Of a stretch of DNA of 61,828 bases, positions 35,416 through 43,338 are shown one piece after another. The DNA is from Sporocytophaga myxococcoides DSM 11118. Its GTDB lineage: Bacteria; Bacteroidota; Bacteroidia; Cytophagales; Cytophagaceae. The stretch lies in the NCBI RefSeq assembly GCF_000426725.1, contig NZ_AUFX01000019.1:1-61828 (forward strand), given 5' to 3'. The notes under the pieces were generated by a model. That model did not search any database. It was not told the origin of the DNA and worked only from the letters and a program-made list of their open reading frames with translations. The stretch's first letter is position 1. Every line of letters begins with the position of its first letter. The translations under genes were made by a program, and so were the position numbers.

Positions 35416-36684
35416 ATGAAAGATAAAAATCAGACACTGATAGCGGAGATAAATAAGGCTGAACATGCCTTGATGATTCACCTGGAAAATCTCAACAGCG
35501 ATATATTAATTTCCTGCATCAACCTGGTTGAAAAACGAATAGCACTGGAGCTGTTCCTGGATATGGAGAATAAATTATTTTTAGAAGAAAATCCCTTCCT
35601 ATTTAACAAATGCTGCGAACTGATTAATAAGGGTGGAAGCGTATTTTTAATAAAAAACAATACAACTACAAAAAACTGGAAGTGCCTGATCGATTTTAGA
35701 GAATTTATTTATTATGCTACTGAAGATGGTCAAACCATTCATGAAACAGATCAAGATACTCTTGTTTTTCAAAATGCTCTAATTGATTTTCAAAGAAAAA
35801 GACAAGAAGGAAAACCTTATTTAATAGGAAAAGGAGATATAAAAATAAGGATTAACATATCTGAACCCTTAATCTTGAAAGGTGATACTGTAGAAGTGAA
35901 TTGGGAAGTTGATGGTGCCTTCAAGGTTATTGTCCAGGGACTTGGAGAGGTAGAAGCTTATGGTAGAAAAAAAATCAAACTTGAACAAGATACTATCATT
36001 AAAATTGGCGCTTCCAATAAATATCAATTTCAATTTAAAGCAATACAGGTAAAAGTATCGGAAGCTGATCCGGAAATTACTTATGATATAGGGTACATCA
36101 GTGAAGGCACGAGGCAATACAACAGTCTGGTCAATTCGGATCTTCATCCACATGTATATGGCGTATCTAAAGGGAATCAGGTAAAACTGACATGGAATTT
36201 ACCTAAGGCTTCTCAAGTGAAAATTCTCCCTTTTGATAAATCAGAAACTGTAGGAGAATTTACTTTTATTCCATCCTCCTCGCTTCAAATAGAAATAAAA
36301 GCGGTGATCTTTAACAAGACCTTTAACAGGAAAATTCAAATCCTGGTATTTCCCATCCCTCTGCTTAAAGAAAATTTAATATCAGTTACCTCTCTGGAAA
36401 CAAAAAAATATGCAGTTTCTATTCCGCTTCTGCTTAATGAAAAAACAGAACATTTTCCTGCATTCAAAAAACAAGAGTACCTTAATCTTAGAAAAAAAAT
36501 ATTTAAGGAACATTCCTACTTCAGTGATGAAAAAATCAACTTAAAAACTTTAAAGGAAGGTCTATTTAATTTTTTAAAAGAGAAATATTCTCCTAGAATG
36601 GGGATAATTAAAGCTATTCAATCAATACAATCTTATTATGAGCAACCTAAATCAAACAGAAGAAACACCAAAGATTCTCTTTAG
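35416..36684 (+). CDS. Unknown protein, possible degenerate phospholipase D-like and Ig-like domains
   Basis: This gene encodes 422 residues from the ATG at 35416. Residues 1-130 resemble a phospholipase D-like domain: an initial helix-strand (LIAEINKAEHALMIHLENL), a middle F-N-K-C-C-E-L-I-N-K-G-G-S-V-F-L-I-K-N-N, then N-W-K-C-L-I-D-F-R-E-F-I, where active enzymes have H-x-K. The catalytic histidine is missing, so it would be inactive. Residues 145-330 look like two Ig-like beta-sandwiches (LKGDTVEVNWEVDG and KGNQVKLTWNL start analogous strands). A helical C-terminus ends in a lysine-rich tail. There is no signal peptide. The last 47 bases overlap the DUF4407 gene, so the two are surely coupled. 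The function is unknown and the PLD reading is tentative. Confidence 0.65.
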   Translation: MKDKNQTLIAEINKAEHALMIHLENLNSDILISCINLVEKRIALELFLDMENKLFLEENPFLFNKCCELINKGGSVFLIKNNTTTKNWKCLIDFREFIYYATEDGQTIHETDQDTLVFQNALIDFQRKRQEGKPYLIGKGDIKIRINISEPLILKGDTVEVNWEVDGAFKVIVQGLGEVEAYGRKKIKLEQDTIIKIGASNKYQFQFKAIQVKVSEADPEITYDIGYISEGTRQYNSLVNSDLHPHVYGVSKGNQVKLTWNLPKASQVKILPFDKSETVGEFTFIPSSSLQIEIKAVIFNKTFNRKIQILVFPIPLLKENLISVTSLETKKYAVSIPLLLNEKTEHFPAFKKQEYLNLRKKIFKEHSYFSDEKINLKTLKEGLFNFLKEKYSPRMGIIKAIQSIQSYYEQPKSNRRNTKDSL

Positions 36685-37819
36685 TCCATTGCAAAATTTT
36701 TTTATATTTTGTTCGGCTGCAGACAAAAACATTCTTCAGCGTTGTCCTGCATCAGAGCATAATAAATATGCAAGCATCGGTGCAACTGTTTTTTTTACCG
36801 GAGTGCTGGCTTCTTTATCAGGTGGATATGCCTTGTATACGGTATTTGATAATATTGTTCTCGCTATTGTATTGGGTTTGTTCTGGGGTAGTCTTGTTTT
36901 TAACCTCGATAGATTTATTGTTTCTACCATTAAAAAAAGCGAGGGCAAATACGGGCAACTAAAACAAGTTACTCCCAGATTATTGCTGGCTATATTCCTG
37001 GCCATTGTCATTTCAAAACCGTTGGAGCTTAAAATTTTTGAGCAGGAGATAAATGAACAAATGCATTATACAGGAATGAAGAAAACCGAAGAAATGGATC
37101 TTTTGTATGAGCAAAAAATAAAAGTAAAGTCAGAAGCCATAGAATTATTGAATGCTAAGACGGAGGAACGTTTTCAACAAAGAGAAAAATATTATGCAGA
37201 TTATAAGTGCGAATGCGAAGGATCTTGCGGTACCGGCGCTAAAGGCGTAGGTTCCGAATGCAAGCGCAAACAGGATAAATACATAAAATCTGACAAAGAA
37301 TACCAGGAACTGAAAGCTCAGAATGATAGTCGTATCAGTTTAATTAATCAGGAAGTTCAGGCACTGAAAAATGACAAGGTAAAATTCAAGGAAGAACTGA
37401 AAACTAATTTTGCAAAAGGATTAATGGCGCGTCTGAATGCGCTGAATGAGCTGCCTTTAGGTCCGTCGCTGGCCATTGTTCTATTGTTAATTGCCATAGA
37501 AATTGCACCTATTTTTGCCAAATTATTGTCTCCCTTCGGACCATATGATCATCTCCTGAAAACCATTGAATATGATTATGAAATTGATGAAATTTCTTCT
37601 ATTAGCTTAAGAAATCAAAAGCTCAACAACCACCTTACTCTGATTGCTAGTATGGAGCAGGAAAAGGTAGGCCAGGAAATTTTAAATAATAAAGAGACGC
37701 TTCATCTGATTGAGCTGGCGCACCAGGAATTGATAAAGGAACAACTGGATATATGGGTAGAGCAGGAAAAAATAAAGCTGAGACAAAACGCTTTAAATGA
37801 TTATAAGGTTAATTTATAA
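36638..37819 (+). CDS. DUF4407 domain membrane protein
   Basis: This is a 393-residue protein. The opening F-F-I-F-C-S-A-A-D-K-N-I-L-Q-R-C-P-A-S-E-H-N-K-Y-A-S-I-G is the DUF4407 signature (shown here as separated letters). Membrane helices lie at about 45-63, 70-90, 112-127 and 275-293. Between helices 3 and 4 is a 140-residue coiled coil interrupted by a cysteine-rich loop (C191, C193, C197, C208). A further charged helix follows helix 4. The family is of unknown function. The start lies inside the end of the preceding gene, a 47-base overlap. The pair probably forms one envelope complex. Confidence 0.85.
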   Translation: MSNLNQTEETPKILFSPLQNFFIFCSAADKNILQRCPASEHNKYASIGATVFFTGVLASLSGGYALYTVFDNIVLAIVLGLFWGSLVFNLDRFIVSTIKKSEGKYGQLKQVTPRLLLAIFLAIVISKPLELKIFEQEINEQMHYTGMKKTEEMDLLYEQKIKVKSEAIELLNAKTEERFQQREKYYADYKCECEGSCGTGAKGVGSECKRKQDKYIKSDKEYQELKAQNDSRISLINQEVQALKNDKVKFKEELKTNFAKGLMARLNALNELPLGPSLAIVLLLIAIEIAPIFAKLLSPFGPYDHLLKTIEYDYEIDEISSISLRNQKLNNHLTLIASMEQEKVGQEILNNKETLHLIELAHQELIKEQLDIWVEQEKIKLRQNALNDYKVNL

Positions 37820-37884
37820 AAGAATAAATAACTGATTTTCATTATTTGCAGTGGTTGATATTCTTTTCATTTTCATGAATTGCC

Positions 37885-37910
37885 GTGGTTGTACCTTTTC
37901 GGCCAACCAC
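37885..37910 (+). terminator. Possible terminator after the DUF4407 gene
   Basis: GTGGTTG (37885-37891) pairs with CAACCAC (37904-37910) across a 12-base loop, 66 bases beyond the stop. No T tract follows, so confidence is low. The rest of 37820-38195 contains no other recognisable feature. Confidence 0.35.
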
Positions 37911-38195
37911 CTACCAGTTAACTGATATAATTTATTTGAGTCATTTAAAGTATTTAATTTAAACAAAAATGTAATCTATAGGTTAGGCTGGCACAATTTG
38001 GTTTCATTGTTATGTTAACTTTTACTGATAAAGGATTCAATGCGGCCATAATTATCGATAATTTTTAAACCTTTTTAAAAGACTATCAATTCCAATAAAG
38101 AAGGTTGAAAATGGTACAACGTTTACTAACATTCTTTAAACAATAATAAGATTATAATATAAGTTAAGTTTAATTAAGGAAAGTAAATCATAATT

Positions 38196-38696
38196 ATGGA
38201 AAGCACCTACATCGTTCCGGCGCAGACACGAATAGGACATGTGCATTTAAAAGTTTCAGATTTGCGCCGATCACTTGAGTTTTATTGTGACCTATTAGGA
38301 TTTCAGGTGACAACAATGTACGGAAAAGAAGCTGCATTCATCTCCGCCGGAGGTTATCATCATCATATAGGATTGAATACATGGTATAGCGAAGGTGCTC
38401 CACCTGCACCAATAAATTCTGCAGGGTTATTTCATATTGCAATAATTTATCCATCAAGAAATGACCTTGCTATTATATTCGAGAGACTTCTAAAAGCCGA
38501 TTACCCTTTAACTGGCGCGAGTGATCATGGCGTATCAGAAGCCTTATATCTCAATGATCCTGATCGCAATGGCCTGGAACTATATTGGGATAGACCGAAA
38601 GAGCTATGGCCTCAAAAAGCAGATGGTTCGCTGGATATGTATACAAGGCATCTTGATCTGAATGATTTATTATCTGAAATTATAAAGGCAGGTTAA
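38196..38696 (+). CDS. VOC family dioxygenase-like protein
   Basis: This is a 166-residue protein with two beta-alpha-beta-beta-beta modules. The first starts T-R-I-G-H-V-H-L-K-V-S-D-L-R-R-S-L-E-F-Y; H15 is the likely metal ligand. The second contains L-F-H-I-A-I and ends G-L-E-L-Y-W-D-R with the expected glutamate ligand. A-A-F-I-S-A-G-G-Y-H-H-H-I-G-L-N-T-W is typical of the catechol 2,3-dioxygenase-like subgroup. The sequence is intact, and the metal ligands suggest an active enzyme or binding protein. It is monocistronic; the substrate is unknown. Confidence 0.88.
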   Translation: MESTYIVPAQTRIGHVHLKVSDLRRSLEFYCDLLGFQVTTMYGKEAAFISAGGYHHHIGLNTWYSEGAPPAPINSAGLFHIAIIYPSRNDLAIIFERLLKADYPLTGASDHGVSEALYLNDPDRNGLELYWDRPKELWPQKADGSLDMYTRHLDLNDLLSEIIKAG

Positions 38697-38734
38697 AAAG
38701 ACAGTTAAAATCAATGCCATGCATAACCGATTTA

Positions 38735-39445
38735 CTACCTGCTACACCATCTCTTAGATTTACATTTCTTTCTTGTCCAATACATTCTAACTATTATTTG
38801 CTTATCAACCCAGGATGTAGTTGAATCTGTAAGTATGGGCATGAGATCTTGTTTTCCTGCCTTGAATGCATGATTTGCTCCTTCAATTGTTATGAGGGTT
38901 GCTAAATGAAGGGAAGCGCACACTTTCTCTATCAGTTCATTGGATGCCAATGTATCTTTAGTACCCTGCAAAAAAAGCATTGGTACTACTATACTCTTTA
39001 GATGTTCTGCTCTTTCTACAGAAGGCTTTCCAGGTTGATGAAGCGGAAATCCCAAAAAAATAATTCCTTTTACATCAGCTGCCGGCTGCGTTGCCAAATA
39101 TTGTGAACTCATTCTTCCTCCAAAAGATTTGCCCGAAACAAACACCGGAAGAGATGGGAATAATTCATGGGCTTTTTTTATCGCCACTTCAATCGTTTTG
39201 TGAGCTAAAGCAGGAGAATCAGGTCTTCTTTTTTGATTTTCCATAAATGGAAAATTGAATCGAAGTGTCGCAATTTTTTTTTCGGCAAGTGATTTTGAAA
39301 TCGACACCATGAATTCATGATTCATTCCAGCACCTGCTCCATGCGCCAATGTCATTATACAGATTGGATTATCAGGAGTAATCAGCTCCGCAGAAACTTT
39401 TCCAATTTCTGGAGAAACAGCCAATGATAGCGATCTCGTTTTCAT
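38735..39445 (-). CDS. Alpha/beta hydrolase, KANL3/Tex30-like
   Basis: This is a 236-residue cytoplasmic hydrolase. H-G-A-G-A-G-M-N-H forms the oxyanion region, S107 in G-K-S-F-G-G-R-M is the nucleophile, and D164 (G-T-K-D) and H192 (G-A-N-H-A-F) complete the triad. The F-N-F-P-F segment and L-G-F-P-L-H-P/Q-P-G-K-P are typical of the Tex30/KANL3 group. The last 20 residues are unusually basic and cysteine-containing (WTRKKCKSKRWC), unlike the family. A small 3' frameshift is possible, but the catalytic core is complete. Confidence 0.87.
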   Translation of the reverse strand: MKTRSLSLAVSPEIGKVSAELITPDNPICIMTLAHGAGAGMNHEFMVSISKSLAEKKIATLRFNFPFMENQKRRPDSPALAHKTIEVAIKKAHELFPSLPVFVSGKSFGGRMSSQYLATQPAADVKGIIFLGFPLHQPGKPSVERAEHLKSIVVPMLFLQGTKDTLASNELIEKVCASLHLATLITIEGANHAFKAGKQDLMPILTDSTTSWVDKQIIVRMYWTRKKCKSKRWCSR

Positions 39446-39568
39446 AATTAAAATAAAAGTGCAAGTTAGAGATAATTTAACTTCCTAAAAGCACAATTTA
39501 AATCAGTCCCGATATTAATTTAAGTTATCGAACAACTGAGATTGTCCACCTACCCAACCTATGCCATT

Positions 39569-39587
39569 ATAGCCGTCAACTCAACAG
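39569..39587. repeat. Fragment of the terminal repeat of the 61254-61635 element
   Basis: ATAGCCGTCAACTCAACAG matches the inner part of the terminal repeat at 61271-61289 (ATAGCCGTCAACTTAAC). It lies directly before another repeat family. Confidence 0.45.
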
Positions 39588-39598
39588 AATCTTTCCTT

Positions 39599-39727
39599 TG
39601 TCAATCTGAGCCCTCGAAGAAGGCTGACCTTTCAAGATGAATAGAATTAAGCTATCTAAAAGAATGGTGGTTTAAATAACAAATTATTCTGTAATTATCA
39701 GATTCTTCGCAGGGCTCAGGATGAACA
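39599..39727. repeat. Inverted-repeat element, GAGCCTGCGAA family copy 2
   Basis: The left end TGTCAATCTGAGCCCTCGAAG and the right end CTTCGCAGGGCTCAGGATGAA are imperfect inverted repeats (cited with cores CTGAGCC and GGCTCAG). The element is 129 bp and resembles 22233-22357. Confidence 0.65.
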
Positions 39728-39785
39728 AAATGGTGTCTGCACCTGCATGGGAATGTCCCAAAGCAAAAAGCCTCCAGAGCCCCAA

Positions 39786-39925
39786 AGCCAGACAGTCACC
39801 CAAAAAAGCCTTAAAGAGCAAAAGCCGGGTCAGTCCCTGCTTCATAAAAACAATCATATAGGCGAATGCTCGATCATATACATCATAGTCTATCATTTAA
39901 TCAAAAAAATCACAGTTCAGACAAT
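39786..39925. repeat. Direct repeat downstream of the sensor kinase gene
   Basis: AAAAGCCTTAAAGAGCAAAA, then CATCATAGTCTATCATTTAA and CAGTTCAGACAAT, matches 43101-43243 in the same orientation. The two copies bracket the kinase gene at 39942-42944, ending 16 bases from its stop. Confidence 0.7.
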
Positions 39926-39941
39926 AAATCCTCCCCGGCTC

Positions 39942-42900
39942 CTATTTGGGTATAGTAAAATAAAAACTACTACCTTTTCCCAATTCGCTTTCTACCCATA
40001 CTCTTCCCCCATTAGACTCTACAATCTCTTTTACAATAGAAAGCCCGATACCATGACTCTCTATTTTTTCTTTTTTATGAGCAACCTCAAACGGTTCAAA
40101 TATTTTTAGCAATTTATCTTCTGAGATACCTGAACCATTATCACGGACACTTATCTGATAATAGTTATCCTTTTCAACCGACCCTATTTTAATATCCGGG
40201 TTTTCTTTGTCCATATATTTGATCGCATTCCCTATAAGATTCTGAATAATCTGCTTCAGAGATGTCCTGTTATAATTAACTATAGGCAAAGTATATGAAA
40301 TATGAATATGAAAATAAGAAGGGGGATTTAAGGTAGTTAGGACATCCTGGCAGAGGTTCAAAAGATTGATAGGTTCTTTGATCTGCTTTTGCTTTTTTGC
40401 CGTCTTCAAAACATCTTCAATGATGTTTTTCATATCTTTTACCTTTCTGACAACCATATCCAGCATTTTTATTCCTTCCTCACTCAAAGGTCCGGATTGA
40501 CAATCTTCCTTAATAAAAGGGACTAATCCTTCAATGACAGAAAGGGGTGCTTTAAGATCATGAGAAATGATATAGGCATATTTATCCAGAGAATCATTCA
40601 ACTTTTTCAGATTATCAATGCTAATTGACAATTCTTTAGTCCTTTCATTTACACGGCTTTCAAGTTTTGCATTGAGATTCTTTAATTGTTCGAGCATCTT
40701 TACTCTTTCTGTGATGTCCTGAACAAACCCGGTGACTTTTACGACTCGATTATTTTCATTCTTAATTACCCTGGCTTTTCCATAACTAACTCCAACTGTG
40801 GAATCTTTTCTGATAAACTTAAACTGATATTCAAATGCATCCTCCTTAAAGATCCGTTCGTTAAATAATCTTTTAGCATATTCTTTATCATCAGGATGAA
40901 TTATCTTCAACTGATTCTCCACTGTAAGCTCGAATTCATCGGGTTCGTAACCATAGATCCTGTATAAATTTTCTGACCAGGTGTTTTTTCCATTTTCAAT
41001 ATTGAATTCATAGCTCCCAAGATTAGCCATTTCAGCTGCTATGCTCAAAAGAATTTCTCTTTTCTCGATTTCAAGTTTGCTTCTTTTCCATTCGGAAATA
41101 TCAAGGATTGTTCCTATCATTTTAATTGGTTCTCCCTTATTGCCATAAAATACCTTTCCTCTCGACCAGACATATTTAATGATATTCTTAGGACATAAAA
41201 TGGCATATTCTATATTGTAAGGCTTCCGATCAAAAATTGCATTCCTGATAGCTTGGTTAGCCTTATCTCTATCATCCGGATGAATATATTCCTCAAGGGG
41301 GTGTCTTTCCAATGCCAAATTTTCTGTGTTTTTGATGGGAATGGAACAAAGTACTTCCGAGATTTCAGGAGTTAAGGTCAATGTCTTGTTCAGAAAATTC
41401 CATTCATAACTGCCAATTTTACCCAGGGTCTCCGATTGAAGAAATATTGACTGAAGATTTTCCATTTGAATATTAGACTCCTTTTGTTGAGTAATGTCAT
41501 CAAATGTAGCGAGCAGTTCATTATCGTTTATTTTTACAACTTTGTTCTTATACCATACATTGAGGCCTTGGAATCCATAATATAAATCAGTGTTAAATGA
41601 CTCTCCGGTTTCGACTACTTTTACTTGTAAATCGAATAGCCCTACATCTTTTACATAGGGATATTCTTCCGCCCATCTTTTTCCTATAAGATCTGTTCTT
41701 GACTTGCCAAGTAAACTTTCAGCCCATCGATTTACAAGGACAAATTCAAAATCTTTAATTTGCTCAGAAGAATCTCTTATTACTTTTAATAATATAATTC
41801 CTTGCTCCACCGACTCAAATACTGTAGAAAACATCGTGTCTGATTTTGCGATTTTCTCTTGAAGACTTTTAGCCATCACATTGATCGAATGTGCCAAATT
41901 GCCAATCTCACTTTTTGATTTTATTCCGGATAGTTGAGAAAAATCGCATTGGGCAAATTTATCAGCAGTGTAGGTAAGTTCTTCAATAGGTTTCACGATC
42001 GAACTTCCTATAAAATAGGCAATGACTATGGCAATAGTGATCACAATCCCATTAAATAAGAGCAAACGATTCCTCAATATAGTAATCGGAACCATTGCCT
42101 CCTTATAGTCAAATTCAGTTACCATTCCCCATCTGGTCTCCGGAAAATAGTTTAATGCGGCAAGTACATCATTTCCATTGTAGTCCTTGCAACGAATCAA
42201 AGTATCTCTTTTTGCATTTATAATTTCTCCCATGGAGGTGGAAGAATCATTAGCAGGAATAGATTTTTTTAATGCGGCATTTTTATTAAAGCGAAGTGAA
42301 TTGAGAAATACAATTGAATCCCCATATTGCTTTCCCAGATAGGTTTCACCTGTTTTCCCTAAGCCGGTATAATCATTGGTTAAAGAGAGGATTTCTTCAG
42401 CACTTCTCGACATTATCAACACTCCAATAATTCTATTCTCAAAATATATTGGGGAGGATAAAAATATACGCAGTTCATTTTCCTTGTTATAATGTAAGTC
42501 ATCCAAAAATTTTCTTCCCGAAGCAGGAACTCTAAAGCTTTCATAAGAAGACCAGTTCTTTCCAATTACTGACGGAACCGTGGAAGCAACAACTTGACCA
42601 TCTTTGGACAATACATAACCTTCTTTAAAACTTTTAATGGACTGCTTATATTTATTTAATACATTAGAAATTTCAAACCTATTCTCATTGCTCGGATCAT
42701 TAAGATAATTATATAGGCCATTAACTATGAGTGGATTGCTGGCAGGATAACTAATAAGCTCTTTCCTGGATTTAATAATGGATTGTATCCTGATCTTTTT
42801 TGTTTTGGAAATTGATCTTAAATGATTTTCAATGTAGGAACGTAAGACTAACTGTTGATTGTGATAAAACAGAAGGCTGATTGTAGAAGAAATTATAATG

Positions 42901-42944
42901 ATTATTAATAAAAATAACAGAATTAACTGATACTTTAACTTCAT
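39942..42944 (-). CDS. Large membrane sensor histidine kinase (dCache, HAMP, three PAS)
   Basis: This is a 1000-residue sensor. A membrane helix at about 5-28 and another at 288-310 enclose a periplasmic double Cache-like domain (Y-V-L-S-K-D-G-Q-V-V-A-S-T, L-G-K-T-G-E-T-Y-L-G). HAMP follows at about 310-362. Three PAS domains are seen: 370-490 (with L-L-G-K-S-R-T-D-L-I-G), 500-625 and 630-755. HisKA carries H795 in ISHDLKAPLSVI. The HATPase domain ends with H-G-I-G-L-S-I-V-K and G-K-G-S-S-F-Y-F-T-I. There is no receiver domain and no regulator gene next to it. Double Cache domains usually bind small organic ligands. The whole gene is bracketed by direct repeats. Confidence 0.9.
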   Translation of the reverse strand: MKLKYQLILLFLLIIIIISSTISLLFYHNQQLVLRSYIENHLRSISKTKKIRIQSIIKSRKELISYPASNPLIVNGLYNYLNDPSNENRFEISNVLNKYKQSIKSFKEGYVLSKDGQVVASTVPSVIGKNWSSYESFRVPASGRKFLDDLHYNKENELRIFLSSPIYFENRIIGVLIMSRSAEEILSLTNDYTGLGKTGETYLGKQYGDSIVFLNSLRFNKNAALKKSIPANDSSTSMGEIINAKRDTLIRCKDYNGNDVLAALNYFPETRWGMVTEFDYKEAMVPITILRNRLLLFNGIVITIAIVIAYFIGSSIVKPIEELTYTADKFAQCDFSQLSGIKSKSEIGNLAHSINVMAKSLQEKIAKSDTMFSTVFESVEQGIILLKVIRDSSEQIKDFEFVLVNRWAESLLGKSRTDLIGKRWAEEYPYVKDVGLFDLQVKVVETGESFNTDLYYGFQGLNVWYKNKVVKINDNELLATFDDITQQKESNIQMENLQSIFLQSETLGKIGSYEWNFLNKTLTLTPEISEVLCSIPIKNTENLALERHPLEEYIHPDDRDKANQAIRNAIFDRKPYNIEYAILCPKNIIKYVWSRGKVFYGNKGEPIKMIGTILDISEWKRSKLEIEKREILLSIAAEMANLGSYEFNIENGKNTWSENLYRIYGYEPDEFELTVENQLKIIHPDDKEYAKRLFNERIFKEDAFEYQFKFIRKDSTVGVSYGKARVIKNENNRVVKVTGFVQDITERVKMLEQLKNLNAKLESRVNERTKELSISIDNLKKLNDSLDKYAYIISHDLKAPLSVIEGLVPFIKEDCQSGPLSEEGIKMLDMVVRKVKDMKNIIEDVLKTAKKQKQIKEPINLLNLCQDVLTTLNPPSYFHIHISYTLPIVNYNRTSLKQIIQNLIGNAIKYMDKENPDIKIGSVEKDNYYQISVRDNGSGISEDKLLKIFEPFEVAHKKEKIESHGIGLSIVKEIVESNGGRVWVESELGKGSSFYFTIPK

Positions 42945-43100
42945 ATATTAATTCTCCTTTAATTCAATTGTCACAAGCGATATCAAATAACTCGCTCAAA
43001 CTTATGTTGTTATAAATGATTTGCTAAATTTATCCTATAAGGAGAGGCTGTTCATCTAAAATTTAAAAGTACAAAAATGTTCAGCTCCCCTCTCCTGGGA

Positions 43101-43243
43101 AGCCAGAAAGCCACCTAAAAAGCCTTAAAAAGTAAAAGCCTGGTCAATCCCGCCTTTTTAATCAAAACCATCACATAGGAAAATTCCCTCTCTATGTACA
43201 TCATAGTCTCTCATTTAATCATGTAAACCAAAGTTCAGACAAT
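43101..43243. repeat. Direct repeat upstream of the sensor kinase gene
   Basis: AAAGCCTTAAAAAGTAAAAG, then CATCATAGTCTCTCATTTAA and AAGTTCAGACAAT, repeats 39786-39925 in the same orientation, about 157 bases before the kinase start codon. Confidence 0.7.
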
Positions 43244-43275
43244 GGCGATTGAATTGCTACTTCAAATCTTAATAA

Positions 43276-43306
43276 AGGACAGATAGATTTTGAATCCATC
43301 TGTCCT
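43276..43306 (-). terminator. Terminator of the GH71-like gene
   Basis: AGGACAGAT (43276-43284) pairs with ATCTGTCCT (43298-43306) around a 13-base loop; the minus strand continues with TTTATT. It lies 33 bases beyond the stop at 43339. Confidence 0.75.
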
Positions 43307-43338
43307 GCATAGATTGTAAATTTTCAATTTAAAAACCT

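Noticed and set aside
33917-37819. Toxin-antitoxin or phage operon
   Set aside because: No toxin, antitoxin or phage structural motif is seen; the genes fit regulation and envelope functions.
38735-38800. Frameshift at the end of the alpha/beta hydrolase
   Set aside because: The basic tail is odd, but the catalytic residues are complete and no alternative frame continues the family pattern, so I keep one intact gene.
39684-39896. Minus-strand 70-codon ORF
   Set aside because: It lies wholly within two repeat families (39599-39727 and 39786-39925), so the open frame is incidental.
39942-42944. Composite transposon carrying the kinase gene
   Set aside because: The flanking direct repeats contain no transposase and no inverted termini, so I report them only as direct repeats.
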